A stretch of 64,000 nt of DNA from Apoda limacodes (Eukaryota > Arthropoda > Insecta > Lepidoptera > Limacodidae): positions 27,167,321 to 27,231,320 of the forward strand of contig OX291542.1 in assembly GCA_946406115.1 (NCBI GenBank). The letters run 5' to 3'. Both the position numbers and the translations under genes were made by a program. Shown piece by piece: positions 11,205 to 22,999 of the stretch (position 1 is its first letter; every line of letters begins with the position of its first letter). A model generated the notes under the pieces. It was not told the origin of the DNA, did not search any database, and saw nothing but the letters and a program-made list of their open reading frames with translations.

Positions 11205-11445
11205 AATAACTTAAACTTGAAACTTCCTCCCGCGAACGCTTGGGTTGTAGAATGAGCTCCCTGCTAAGGATTTCTCCAAGGACTATGGGGACTATGGGGT
11301 TCTTCAAGATAGAAGTTATTAGATTTCTGAAGGATCGGGAACGGGTGAGTTGTACCTCTGGTGTTGCAAGCGTTCTTACACTACGGCGACCGCTTACCAT
11401 CAGGCAGACCGTAAGCTGTTTTGCCACCTTAGTGGTATAAAAAAA
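11205..11445 (+). mobile_element. LINE C-terminal/3' end fragment
   Basis: The plus strand reads RERLGCRMSSLLRISPRTMG, GFFKIEVIRFLKDRERVSC, then TLRRPLTIRQTVSCFATLVV-stop. This pattern (RxWNxLP-like, then GFFK) is common at the end of lepidopteran non-LTR polymerases and their 3' tails. Related pieces occur at 16,840-17,000, 17,491, 18,090, 27,440, 52,015 and 58,190. Confidence 0.65.
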
Positions 11446-11914
11446 AAATAGTCACTTACATAGACGACAACATTTGCTTAACAACTCATGATGGTTCAAT
11501 AAAGTGAAATCTTTCAATACTTTGTCTACTAGTCTACTAGTCAAACTTTGAAGCGTATTTAATCACTTATTTAATTATTTTTAATGTGTAAAATAAAACT
11601 CTTTTTAATATAATTTTAGTTTTATAAAGCTACCTTTAGTAGTGTATGAAATGTCGTCATTTATGAAGGTGACTAGTTATTTATGCTAGTCAGATCACAT
11701 TATGTACAAAACACAGAGCTCTGAACCATATTGCGCTCGCCGTTCGGGGCGCGAGCAGCCAGCGCCTTGTATTCCTTGCTCTGTGGTACACAAACTTCAA
11801 TTCAAATACCTACCTTTAAATCTTTAAACTGATTTCGTTATTACTTTTAAAGATATTTCAATCTGCTTATTATATTTTTAGGTACTAATAATTTGTATAT
11901 ATATGTACATGTAC

Positions 11915-11962
11915 AAGTTCATATCATGTACATATATATATATATGTACATGATATGAACTT
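11915..11962. repeat. Perfect 48-bp palindrome
   Basis: aagttcatatcatgtacata is followed by ta repeats and its exact reverse complement, with no spacer. It could extrude as a cruciform, or mark a MITE relic. Confidence 0.9.
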
Positions 11963-11982
11963 AAAATATTTTAAAAACAAAG

Positions 11983-12089
11983 TTACTTTCTCAAGACTAA
12001 GATTAAGATGCCAGCAAATTTCCAACTGAAAATAAAGACAATAAAAGTGATAGAAACGGTAAAACTACGAGTTCAGAAAGCTAATTTGT
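11983..12089. repeat. 107-bp direct repeat, left copy
   Basis: It starts 'ttactttctcaagactaag' and ends 'gttcagaaagctaatttgt'. It matches 12,709-12,815 with only a few substitutions. No coding function is evident. Confidence 0.85.
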
Positions 12090-12474
12090 CACTGTCGCAT
12101 TAAGCAATCTTGGAGGCTTGTGAGGAAAAAGTAATTTTAGGGAAGAATATGCTCCAGAATAAACGCATCGTGAACAATACAATAAATTAAGACAAATATT
12201 AGTAGGAACAGAAATATTAAACAAAAACTTAGGTTAACTATTAGTTGCACTTAGGAATTCTTTACTAAAGCAAATTCATAGAAAATCAAAAAATATACCA
12301 TGTATGCATCAAAACAAAAAAAATGCACCACGGCAATTCTAAGCATTTATAAACTCTATGTATAAATGAAAATATTTGGCCAAAGTTAATTCGAACCTTT
12401 GATCTATAGCCGAACCTAGGACACTTTTTCAGTTAGGCTATTAATTCCCCTACAGCTAAATATAAAAAATCCAG

Positions 12475-12508
12475 CAATATCAGTACTAGAAAATGTACTG
12501 ATATTGCT
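12475..12508. repeat. Short hairpin
   Basis: gcaatatcagtac, an 8-nt loop, then gtactgatattgc: a perfect 13-bp stem lying between the two 107-bp direct repeats. Confidence 0.8.
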
Positions 12509-12708
12509 TTTAAAACTAAGACATTTTAATAGTTTACGAGATATATCTGATCAAGTAATACTTATTTGTTTACTCAAAGAACGATCCCAGTAAGGGCTAC
12601 GGAACCTTTTTACACTAAGCTTGGCTCGACATGTTCTTGACTTGTCTATATGTGAGAGCACTTCATGACTAAAAAAAATATTGACGTGTTATTTTGAGTA
12701 ACATAGAA

Positions 12709-12815
12709 TTACTTTCTCAAGACTAAGATTAAGATGCCAGCAAATTTCCAACTGAAACAAAAGACAATAAAAGTGATAGAGACAGTAAAACTACGAGTTC
12801 AGAAAGCTAATTTGT
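12709..12815. repeat. 107-bp direct repeat, right copy
   Basis: Partner of 11,983-12,089, same orientation, start-to-start distance 726 bp. Confidence 0.85.
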
Positions 12816-12872
12816 TAAACCTCTCTAAATTATTGTTAACTAACATGCTCTTTTATATGTACCATTACATTG

Positions 12873-12970
12873 AACTAGCTTTTGTCAGCTGCTCCGGTTA
12901 GCCTAAATTTGGTATTCGGTTAGGGATTCCTTGGGCAACTCCTTGATTATACTAAAGAAGCAATGAATTA
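12873..12970 (+). repeat. Interspersed repeat fragment
   Basis: Contains actagcttttgtcagctgct, then 'ggattccttgggcaactccttgattatactaaagaag', split by the usual family spacing; same family as 34,970. Confidence 0.55.
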
Positions 12971-12974
12971 ATGA

Positions 12975-13470
12975 ATGGCAAGCTATAGCCTTATCTGTAG
13001 TTCGGTCAAGTGGAATCCAGTTTTATTCACATGCAGTAAACACAAACTGGCTCTGAGCCACACAAAGTTTGAGAAACTTGATAAATCATTTAAAGGACAA
13101 TGTGTCCGTTTTTACAACAAAGTCCCTGCAGAAGTATGTAAACTGAAATTAAAAAAGTTTAAAATTTTTGTTAAACAGAAACTTGTCAAAAAAGCTTACT
13201 ATTCAATTAAAGACTATCTTATAGATTAAAACGCATGGGAATAATTAAAGTGTTGCCATCATAGTACTTGTATTAGGAAATGTGCCAATCGTTATATAAT
13301 TAAAATTGAAAAGAGCGACAGCTGGAGAGTTTCTTTCGCCGTTTCTTCTCCCCAGAACGCCATCTTGTACGGTAGTAGTTTATACATTTCTTGCATATTA
13401 TACTGACGTCAAAAAAAGTGATATTGTATCCTATTTTACTTATTTGAATTTGAATTTATTTATTATTCCC
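12975..13470 (+). mobile_element. 5'-truncated LINE: polymerase C-terminus plus 3' UTR
   Basis: The ORF 12,975-13,229 ends with FYNKVPAEVCKLKLKKFK, VKQKLVKKAYYSIKDYL and a stop. This is the usual C-terminus of an abundant lepidopteran LINE. The 3' UTR follows, with 'agctggagagtttctttcgc', 'cgtttcttctccccagaacg' and a 'tgaatttgaa' end. Upstream reverse transcriptase domains are absent, so it is a dead fragment. Confidence 0.75.
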
Positions 13471-13600
13471 GGGGAAACTTTTAAATTTTCCGAGATGAAA
13501 ATAGTCTATGCCCTTCTCCGTCTCTTGATCTATCTCTGTGTCAAATTTCAGCTCAATTGAATGCTCCATTGCGGCGTGAATGAATAACAAATAAAATTTC
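13455..13600 (+). repeat. Interspersed repeat fragment
   Basis: Contains 'tattattcccggggaaactt', 'ccgagatgaaaatagtctatg' split over the line and 'caaatttcagctcaattg', the middle part of the common 'ttataatattag' family. It directly abuts the LINE tail. Confidence 0.5.
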
Positions 13601-13987
13601 ACTTAATAAGTGTCCTTTGTTCATGAGAAATGTGGACGAATGACGTTAAAAATTCGAAAAATTATTGATAAATTCAAAATCGCACAGCTAAAGAGGCATT
13701 ACTAATAAAACTCAAATCCGAACATTTACAAAGCAACAAGGTCATAACGTGTCGTATCAATCGGACATCAGACTGACTTGGCATAAGGAGCTTTTCTTAG
13801 GGTTTTTGCACAAGTCAAAGAAAGCCACTTCACTACTTTAATTGCAATTCCTACTTTTAATTTTCTTTGATTTGCTTTATAAACGCCGCTAGAGCACTAT
13901 TGTTTAACACTTGTTAGAAAGAGTGTTTGTGTTTCATAATTTTATATGAGTAGGTATTGGTGTATGTATGTAAACAATCTAAGAATA

Positions 13988-14300
13988 AAAACCGGCCAAT
14001 TGCGTGTTATATACGCATTTAGTTGGGGTTCCCATTGAAATTATTGCGAATATCTGAAATAAAATATCTATAAAAACTTTTATTATATTGTATTATATTA
14101 TAGTTATAGTCATAAGAAAAGAACCATTTTTTTTTTCTATTTTCATAAAAAATCTGTAGTATATAGCAGTAAAAAAAACGGGAAAAAAATCGTTCTGTAG
14201 AATAACAGTAGAATTGATGCAAAGACGCCAGAATTATAAAGCTGTGTCATTCGGTCAGACCGACATCACGAAACTATAGGGGTTCCGTTTTTAGCATTAA
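13988..14300. repeat. MITE-like repeat with 'aaaccggccaa...gggttccgt' ends
   Basis: The left end 'aaaaccggccaattgcg' and right end 'ggggttccgttttta' belong to a widespread lepidopteran repeat. The inner part 'attgaaattattgc(g/a)aatatct' recurs at 28,880-28,900. Exact termini are not determined. Confidence 0.4.
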
Positions 14301-15004
14301 AAAAAAGCCATATTTATTGGACGAGTCACAAAAGCCCTGTATACGCTAGGTGAATTGATACAAAACAATACAACTGGATGGAAATTTTAAACTGGTCAGT
14401 AGGGGTGGGGCAGCTTCCATATTCCCTTTTTGAAGCACCCCATTCTGTAGTACCTAAAGTAAACCTCAACAAGGAGGTTGTTCCACAACCTAAACGTTTG
14501 TGCGAGAAAGCATCTCTAAAAACGCGTAAGTTGCGAGACCATTTAAGTTTAAATGTGTGAAAATAAACATCCGTATATAAGTAGCCGTGGGAATAATTTC
14601 GAACAATTCCTGAGAGCGCAACCTATAATACAACAGGTATATAAATATACCAGTTTCCGTAACTCAGAATAGTAAAAAAAGTATTTTTCACAAAGTCGGC
14701 TGCAAGATAATAAAATTATATGACTCAATCTACATAATAAGAATGCCAATATTATGAAGTTACTTTCTTCACTCGTAAAATATACACTAGAATCTCTGTA
14801 TTTTATTGCTTGCTGCTTGTACCTGCGCATTTGAAGTTTTCCTATTCCGTTCAAAATTTTACAACCCTTTTCACAATGTAAGGTAAGGTAAGTCGAAAAA
14901 TTTATTCTAACCGACTTCTCATGTTGCATAATTATGAGTAATGCAACTGCTACATTACCACTATTTTTAGTTTGTAGGCTTAAGTGAAAGGCATATTAGT
15001 GGTA

Positions 15005-15970
15005 TTATATATCAAATTTTTGATTCGAAGTAATATATAAATTTGAAAGTCCGTTTGTTTGTTTGTTTGTCCTCAACGTCGCATCCTCAAACCCAGCCTG
15101 TTCAGGTGGCTGAAACTCGTCAAGTCTTCTAGCGAGACGATTCGTGACGACTCTAGAGAACAGCTTATATACGTGGCTTGGAAGGGATATTGGTAGGTAG
15201 TTCTTAAGTAGAGTTTTATCTCCCTTTTTAAAGAATAATACCACCACGCTTCCGCGCCACGCCTCCGGTGTAGTTCCGTTATGGATGACATCATTAAAAA
15301 GCTTTGCTAACTCTATAAGGACTGGAGTGCCGCAGAACTTTTAGAAGCTCAGTCGTAATTTCTTCATCGCCCGGAGCTTTGTTGTCTGTTCCAGAGCCGT
15401 CCTAATCTCACTTTGGTCAACTTCCGGGATATCCTCGGGTAAGAGGCGCGTCATTTTGGCTCTTGGATCTTCGATTATGAGGGATGTGGGCCTAGCCGCA
15501 TGTGACGTGTAGAGTTGTCCATAAAACAATTCGGCTTCTGCTGAGATCTATGGTTTGGAGGTGACTATTTTACCATCTGCAGTTTTTAGTCTCGTCAGAT
15601 GGCTCTTTGCAAGCTGACGCGCAAAAATTTTCGACCCTTTATTATGCTCAATTGCAAGCTCAATGGTGCGTGTGCTGGAGCGTCGACGATCACTTCTAGT
15701 CATCTTCCGTATCAGCCCGTTTAGAGATCTTGCATCTGACGAAGACCTTTGGGTAGATGGTATCTCTCGTCGTTTCCTAATAAGTTCCAGAGTCTCAGGC
15801 AAAAGTTTGGACTCTGTAGTTTTGTTCTGCAGTGGGTAAAATTTGCGTCCCATTTCTTTTACCGTCTTCACCAAGTTGTTGGTCAAAATGTCAACTTCGT
15901 CTGTGGTTTCCAGCGAATCGAATCTATTTTGAAGTTCCAGATGATGATTATTTTTATTTATATTGAACAA
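15005..15970 (-). pseudogene. RTE-clade non-LTR retrotransposon fragment (linker and first reverse transcriptase domains)
   Basis: Reading from 15,970 downward, a linker (LQNRFDSLETTDEVDIL, ... GSKIFARQLAKSHL) leads through EDIPEVDQSEIRTAL (about 15,450) to the reverse transcriptase N-terminal blocks: LIELAKLFNDVIHNGTTPEA, VVVLFFKKGDKTLLKNY, ISLPSHVYKLFSRVVTNRLA, FQPPEQAGF. The last is the block-1 motif of RTE polymerases (normally REQAGFR). Frame changes occur near 15,545 and 15,345, and the catalytic fingers and palm are missing after 15,090, so it is inactive. The 3' side joins an unrelated 'tttgtttgtttgt' repeat. Confidence 0.85.
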
Positions 15971-15999
15971 AATGTAATATTAATATAATACTCTTTATA

Positions 16000-16840
16000 C
16001 TTCACCTGAAAGAACCTCCATACATATCTGAAAGAACGTCTTTGCAGAGATACTTCCTTAATAACTTGCTCAGTGGGTTGCATTAAAATCTTTACGACAG
16101 AACGAAAAACAGAAAAAAAATAAAGTTCGTTTTAATTTTGAATAGCACCATCTGTAGTAATATATGTGAACTATATTTTCTAATAACTTAAGTGTTCCAA
16201 AAATGATACTGGTCAGTTGCATTTTATTTTATATTCAGAATAACTTTTGATGTTAAAGCTATTGCAAAGCGTGGTAAAATTTCTTTTAACAACTGTAATA
16301 ATTTTAATATAAATTTTAATTAAAATCTTATACATTTAAATTTATTGTCTTTTATTTTCTTCGTAGGTGTAGTATAAAGCACTATGTATCACTCGGGTTG
16401 AAATGCGATTCCTGCCTCATGTGCATTTAAAACTCAAACTACACCCTTCTTAACTATTCAGTACACAAGAATTATAAATGAAACATAATGTTTTGTAAAA
16501 ACAATACTGCAAAGTTAATTTAGATAATGCAACCCGCCAAGTTTCTTTCTTTTTATCTACGTTAAATATAAGTGAAGTTTTCGTAATCTTTTGACAAAAT
16601 ATGTTCGTTGGACATCTGCCCACGATCTGTCGTTCCACGAGAAACTTAAATTGGATTTCTTATGGTTCAATTGTCTTATGAAAGTAGCATCGGAGAAATT
16701 GCGCTGTTTTACGACTTCAACGTGTTTTAGTAAGCTCAGCGTATAGTACATACCTCCTACTAAGAGGATTAAAGTTATTTAATTTTTATTCGTTTCTTAC
16801 ATAATGTATGATTCATATTATATTAAGGTTTTTTCTAAGG
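16000..16840. other. Intergenic, nothing recognised
   Basis: Several short open frames exist on the minus strand (16,450-16,751) but overlap in different frames and show no recognisable domain. Confidence 0.4.
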
Positions 16841-17000
16841 ACTACAGTATAGGGTTCTTCAAGAATTTATTGGATTTTTGAAGGGTCGGCAACGCGCGAG
16901 TTATACCCCTGTTGTTACGAGCGTCCATAGGCTGCGGTGACCGCTTACCATCAGGCGGACCGTAAGCTTGTTTGCCACCTTAGTGGTATTAAACAAAAAA
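16840..17000 (+). mobile_element. LINE 3'-end fragment
   Basis: It contains 'gggttcttcaagaatttatt', 'gaagggtcggcaacgcgcga', 'gaccgcttaccatcaggcgg' and 'ccaccttagtggtat', the same 3' end as at 11,205-11,445. Its right half is the seed of the tandem triplication that follows. Confidence 0.65.
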
Positions 17001-18676
17001 AAAACAAAAAAAAAATGAAATGTATATTATATTTTACAATAAATTTTAATAGGTAATACAAATTACCTTTCTATAAATAAGCCAATATCAAATAAAAAAT
17101 ACTGACATTAATTCTATAATATTTTAGTATTTTTACTACTGATTTTTTTTTTGATTGTCATTATATTTTATAAATATTGGATATAAAGTATTTCTTCATG
17201 TCTTGACATGCTCCAAATTCCTTTATGTCATATTTTCCAAAACAATAAAATTTCCAGGAAATGAATAAAAATTACATTGGCTTCAAAACTAAATTAAGCA
17301 TCAGTTAATTCTCAGATAGTTTCAATGTGCAGGCCAAGTATGTTCAACAAACGGACACCATATGACATCGTTCATTTCAGCCTTTAAGCTACTAGTATAA
17401 GCGCTAGCCGTAAATAAAATCTGGACGAGTATAGTCCTTCAAAACAGACACATTTAAAGGCAACGGGTACTTACAACACATATATAAAACGCGCGAGTTA
17501 TACCCCTGTTGTTACGAGCGTCCATAGGCTACGGTGACCGCTTACCATCAGGCGGACCGTAAGCTTGTTTGCCACCTTAGTGGTATTAAACAAAATAAAA
17601 AAAACAAAAAAAAATGAAATGTATATTATATTTTACAATAACTTTTAATAGGTAATACAAATTACCTTTTTACAAATAAGCCAATATCAAATAAAAAATA
17701 CTGACATTAATTCTATAATATTTTAGTATTTTTACTACTGATTTTTTTTTTGATTGTCATTATATTTTATAAATATTGGATATAAAGTATTTCTTCATAT
17801 CTTGACATGCTCCAAATTCCTTTATGTCATATTTTCCAAAACAATAAAATTTCCAGGAAATGAATAAAAATTACATTGGCTTCAAAACTAAATTAAGCAT
17901 CAGTTAATTCTCAGATAGTTTCAATGTGCAGGCCAAGTATGTTCAACAAACGGACACCATATGACATCGTTCATTTCAGCCTTTAAGCTACTAGTATAAG
18001 CGCTAGCCGTAAATAAAATCTGGACGAGTATAGTCCTTCAAAACAGACACATTTAAAGGCAACGGGTACTTACAACACATATATAAAACGCGCGAGTTAT
18101 ACCCCTGTTGTTACGAGCGTCCATAGGCTACGGTGACCGCTTACCATCAGGCGGACCGTAAGCTTGTTTGCCACCTTAGTGGTATTAAACAAAAAAAAAA
18201 CAAAAAAAAATGAAATTTATATTATATTTTACAATAACTTTTAATAGGTAATACAAATTACCTTTCTATAAATAAGCCAATATCAAATAAAAAATACTGA
18301 CATTAATTCTATAATATTTTAGTATTTTTACTACTGATTTTTTTTTTGTTTGTCATTATATTTTATAAATATTGGATATAAAGTATTTCTTCATGTCTTG
18401 ACATGCTCCAAATTCCTTTATGTCATATTTTCCAAAACAATAAAATTTCCAGGAAATGAATAAAAATTACATTGGCTTCAAAACTAAATTAAGCATCAGT
18501 TAATTCTCAGATAGTTTCAATGTGCAGGCCAAGTATGTTCAACAAACGGACACCATATGCCATCGTTCATTTCAGCCTTTAAGCTACTAGTATAAGCGCT
18601 AGCCGTAAATAAAATCTGGACGAGTATAGTCCTTCAAAACAGACACATTTAAAGGCAACGGGTACTTACAACACAC
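16894..18676. repeat. Three-copy tandem array, ~598-bp unit
   Basis: Units start at gcgcgagttatacccctgtt (16,894, 17,491 and 18,090), with periods of 597 and 599 bp. Each holds the LINE 3' end (about 110 bp) followed by ~490 bp of unique AT-rich DNA ending 'gggtacttacaacacatata'. Copies differ at only a few positions, so the expansion is recent. No inverted termini, target duplication or open frame accompany it. Confidence 0.9.
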
Positions 18677-18689
18677 ATATGAAATGTCA

Positions 18690-19575
18690 AGTGTGAGTCT
18701 GTACCTCCCATTTCACTGCTATATCAAAGTGGCATACATTAGTCATGTTGCAACTTTACTGTTGTTGTGGTCTATTTATAATGGCAATTTTATATTTTTC
18801 GTACGAAACTGTTGGACATTTACGAGTTCCCTGAGTGTTTAAAATGTCTGCATTTGAAACTTTCTGTTTTTAAAATAAACTCAATAATAAAATCATAGAG
18901 ATTAAGTAGCGAAAATTCCATATGAAAATAATATACAATATTTTTCATTATAGGTTTTGTTTCCAAATCGTCATATAACTAAAAATTATATTATTATGAA
19001 GCGCGAAACTTTCATTGAGCAAAACTCGTAGTCGCTTCAGTACAAATATATGTTTTACTAAGATTACAAACAAACATAGTATAGCTTTACATTTGTTAAA
19101 AGGATTACAGAGACTTTGTCAACCACAAAGCTCTCCCGGTACTGTCCAGAAAGCTCAGCTTAGCAGTGGTAAAGGCTTAGATTGAGCAATGTCGAGCTTT
19201 AGAGAAAGCGGGCAAAAACAATATAAAATGTGAGAATACTATACTAGAAAGTTAGTGTTATTTTTAATGTTCAATCCAGAATATTGATCTGGTTTTACAG
19301 GATTTAGTTTAATTTTACAAAAAATGGAAACAATTATCGTAGCCTACATTTTTATACATATCATTGAAGATTGGATCAGAGTTTTCATCGTTCAAACCAA
19401 TATTTAGTTAGCGTCAGCAAATTCAAAATTCAATGACTTACGCTTTTTGGATTAACTTATAATACATGAGGGACTTTGAAATGTCACTTTACTCATTAAA
19501 ATACTACTCAATATAGATTTATTGGATTTATACCGACGGTCATACTTTTCTAGGGCTTCTTACGCGCTAATAGTT
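18690..19575. other. Intergenic, nothing recognised
   Basis: AT-rich DNA between the triplication and the hAT element with no supported feature. Confidence 0.4.
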
Positions 19576-20110
19576 AGACTCCATTAATGATGGGCGCCGG
19601 CAGAAATCATTTCCAGGTGGTGCAGATTTTAGTTTTCTTACATTCTTCGCCGTATTATGATTGTTAATAAAAAATTGAAATTTTAGTCGGAAACATCTGA
19701 AGCCCGGTTTATTTTATGTTCGAGACATTTAAAAATTTCTGACTATTATTAGACTATTATATTTCTGAATATTTTAAATTCATAAATTTATTTTATAGGT
19801 ACCCAGTCCTCACGGCTCACACCTATTTGTTCGCGACGATCGAAATTTAAAAATTCTAAGTTGGTGGGCCAGGAGAACCGGGATTGATATTAATCGATTT
19901 CCATTACTTCTCTGAACGCACCCTTTAAAGTACCGCTACTCCACACGAGATAGCACCAGCATAAATGGGATGAACTTAACAGTGAAAGCGCAATACAGTT
20001 TCTAAGCAGTGCGAAAGAGACCGACTCTTGTCAAAGTCAATCGCGAATGAACTACAAAGTTCATAAATATGAAAGAGACATAGATTATAGATGACAGGGT
20101 CAGAGCTACG

Positions 20111-20190
20111 TTCGAGAACGTTTGGGAATCTGGAACCTTCCTTACATTTTGATATATAAGGGGGCTAGGTCGCGTTCCGAGTCAGTCAGT
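20111..20190 (+). promoter_or_regulatory. Heat-shock-type promoter of the hAT transposase
   Basis: Alternating pentamers TTC-nn-GAA-nn-TTt-nn-GAA start at 20,111, 20,116, 20,121 and 20,126, followed by GAA-nn-TTC at 20,133-20,140. This is the layout of a heat-shock element with one mismatch. Thirteen bases later is TATATAAG (20,153-20,160), and 28-31 bp on is a doubled initiator gtcagtcagt (20,181-20,190). Spacing matches a canonical insect TATA/Inr core promoter, leaving a leader of about 380 nt to the ATG at 20,568. Heat inducibility is inferred. Confidence 0.65.
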
Positions 20191-20567
20191 TTTCTATTGA
20201 AGTTCGAACAGTTCGTTCCGAGTGAACAAATCGCGAGTAGTGACTAATAGTTATCTTCAGTGCACAGTGCATTCATTTGAAAAATTAATAGTTCCCGCTA
20301 TATTCGTTTCCATACATTAGTTTTTTTAGTGTTGTTATAGTGTTGCCGTATTTTAATTTCGAAAATATATAGATAGTTAGTTCATATAGTCCAATAGGTC
20401 AAGAATGATTGCTTGACTTGATTACATGTGCAAGAGCGAGCTAATTATTCAGTGTCAGAGCGCGCCGTAATTAATTAATCAGTGCAAGCAAGCAGTGACA
20501 AGTGAGCTAACGTGTGTCTCTTTTCTTTATTTTCAAAGTAAAAATAATTATAATTTTGTTATAAAAT

Positions 20568-22808
20568 ATGAGTGACATAAGGCGATTTTTCTGCAAGAGA
20601 AAAAACATTGAAAATGAACAGATTAATGCTAAAGATTGTCCAAGTACTTCGGCACAGCAAAGTACTAGTAAAACTAAATTAACAACACAACAAACTGTAG
20701 TTAATATTTATGATAAGGGTTTATATCTGGATTCTAACGTACCTATCACTGATGAAATACGGTTTAAAGTGCTCGAAACAGCGTGAAAACCTCCGTAAGA
20801 TTATGATTTCAAGCAGGACATCGATCATAAAAACGAAACACAACAACGTGCATTTCTCTACGAGTGGCTCACAGCATACCCCTATTCTGCTCAGGCTAAA
20901 GGGACACTTTGCCGTACATGTGTATTATTTCCCGCACAAATTCATCAAAGCATTACTCAGGCGCCATTTAAAATTGAAAAAATTTCATGAGTGTGCGAAA
21001 TCTCATGCAAATAGCCAGTGGTACCGTGAATCGGTTATACGTTCTAAAAATTTTCTCGAAATCATGCAAAAAAAAAAAGGACGTTTATGAACAGATTGAT
21101 ACTGAATATCACAGGGAAATTTCAGAAAACAGAAAAAAACTTCAACCCATTATATCTTTGGTCTTATTTTGTGCTACGTATGATTTACCCCTTTGAGGAA
21201 AAACAGAAGATGGGTCAGTTTTCAAAGACTTAGTACATTTCCGAGTTAAGGCAGGAGATACGGTTTTAAAAGACCACTTTGCGACTGGTTCGAAAAATGC
21301 CCTCTATCTATACCATCAAGTACAAAACGAAATTATTGAAACCTGTGCTGATGTTCTTCGTGAAACCATTACTGATGAACCAAAAGAAGCGGCATACTTT
21401 TCAATCTTTGTTGACGAGATAGCGGATATTAGCGGGACTGAACAGCTTTCAATGGGCATAAGATACGTCAAGTTTGACCAAACGAAACACAGTTACGTAA
21501 TACTTGAAGAATTTTTGGGGTACAGACCACTTCAAAAATTAGATGTTGCATCGATTTCTGAAGTTATAATATCTTTTTTGACATCATGTGGTTTAGATCT
21601 CAACAAAATGGTTGGGCAAGGGTATGATGGTTGCTCCACAATGGCTGGACATGTTGGTGGAGATCAGAAAATAATTAATGATAAATATCCCAAAGCAAAG
21701 TATTTCCACTGTGCTAGTCACATATTAAATCTTGTTGTCAATGATTTAAATAATTTGAGTGAAATAAGAAATACTGCTGGAATGATTTAGGAAACTATAA
21801 CTTTTTTTGTTTTGCGAAACCAGATGGTCTGCAAAGTACAAAAGTATTCGAATTTTCGCTCAAAATTTCACCCAATTTGTAGAAGCATTACAAGACCTCT
21901 CAGAAGATCAAGCCACTAATTCTAAGACAAAGGTTAGAGGTTACCAACTGCGCACTGCTTTGACCACCACAAATTTTATTGTGGCATTGCATATTATTGC
22001 TACTTACTCGGCAAAGCTTGAGCCTGTCTGCAACCAGCTTCAACAAGTGGATTTTGACATAAATTCAGTGAATGACCACATTTGCAAACTAACTATAATG
22101 ATAGAGGGTCACAGACAAAACGCATCGCAGGAATTTACTGCTATATTTGGAGAAGCTAAACAAAGTTGCGAAGACCTTAATATTGAGATTAAATGACAAC
22201 GAGTTACGAAATGACAGGCTCATCGATCCAACCACCCATCCGAAAACGTTAAAGAATTTTACAGAAGAGCTTTATACATTCCTTACCTTGATTCGATCAT
22301 TTCTTCTTTAAAAGACAGATTTTCTGAAACACATAAAAACTCATTTTCTCTGTTACAACTACACCCAAAAATAATAAAAGGATTCAGTAAAGAAGAATTT
22401 TTAGAGCTGCAAAAGACATTGAAAATTTGTATGGCAATCTTTTACCTAATTTTATTTCAGAAATCACGACTTGGTTTGAAATGTGGAAATATCCACAGCC
22501 AGCGGCAAATGATATCAGTGGAGTTGATCGATATGAAAAACATCTTATAGACTACATCGACGAGGCAAAAGATTTCTTTCCTTCCTAGTCTACCCGTCAC
22601 AACGTGCACAATAGAAAGATCTTTTAGCACACTGAGAAGAGTTAAAACTTGGAATAGGTCCACCTCAGGTGACGAGCGACTGTTTGGATTATGCTTGTTA
22701 AGTGTCCACCGAGGCAAGATAACCAAAGTCAATAAAGGTAACTTTATAGAAAACGTCATTAATAAGTTCGGTCAAAAACCCCGCTGGCTGCAGTTGCTTT
22801 TTAAATGA
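20568..22808 (+). pseudogene. hAT transposase (zf-TTF/DUF4371/dimerisation domains), disrupted
   Basis: The protein resembles ZMYM1/52-kDa-repressor-like hAT transposases. In order: N-terminus MSDIRRFFCKRKN; a TTF-type zinc finger (YEWLTAYPYSAQAKG, then LCRTCVLFP, about 20,870-20,935); DUF4371 core (NEIIETCADVLRE, FSIFVDEIADISGTEQLSM, about 21,330-21,455); RNase-H-like part (GQGYDGCSTMAGHVGG, FHCASHILNLVVNDLN); FCETRWSAKYKSI (21,808); and the C-terminal dimerisation block CTIERSFSTLRRVKTWN...ERLFGLCLLSVHRG (22,605-22,715), ending LQLLFK-stop. It is broken by TGA at 20,784, a frame change near 20,985, TGA at 21,194, TAG at 21,788 with a frame change, TGA near 22,192 and TAG at 22,586. It encodes no working enzyme. 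Confidence 0.92.
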
Positions 22809-22999
22809 GAATTGTGTAATTACTGCCTACTTATTGTGATTAAAAAAAATATTTCCAACAAACGGCTTTTTATTTCAATAATTCCTGTTGATCCCGAGAT
22901 TCCCAAGGGGTGCAAGTACACCACCTGGAACCCCCCTGCCGGCGCCCATGTCCATTATGTCTAAACAAGTTAAAGATTCCTTGTTATTTCTGACTTAGA

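Larger units (their letters stand above)
19589..22950 (+). mobile_element. hAT-superfamily DNA transposon (3.36 kb, degenerate)
   Basis: Terminal inverted repeats are gatgggcgccggcag at the left and its partner ctgccggcgcccatg at the right, with subterminal 'ttccaggtggtg' also inverted (about 19,611 and 22,923). Flanks are tccattaat (19,580-19,588) and tccattat (22,951-22,958), an 8-bp hAT-type target duplication with one extra base on the left. It carries one transposase gene with a long leader, now broken by several stops and frameshifts. Confidence 0.9.

Noticed and set aside
11140..11427. 95-codon minus-strand frame with a Tyr-Ile run
   Set aside because: The run comes from the (TA)n microsatellite and the rest is antisense to a LINE fragment.
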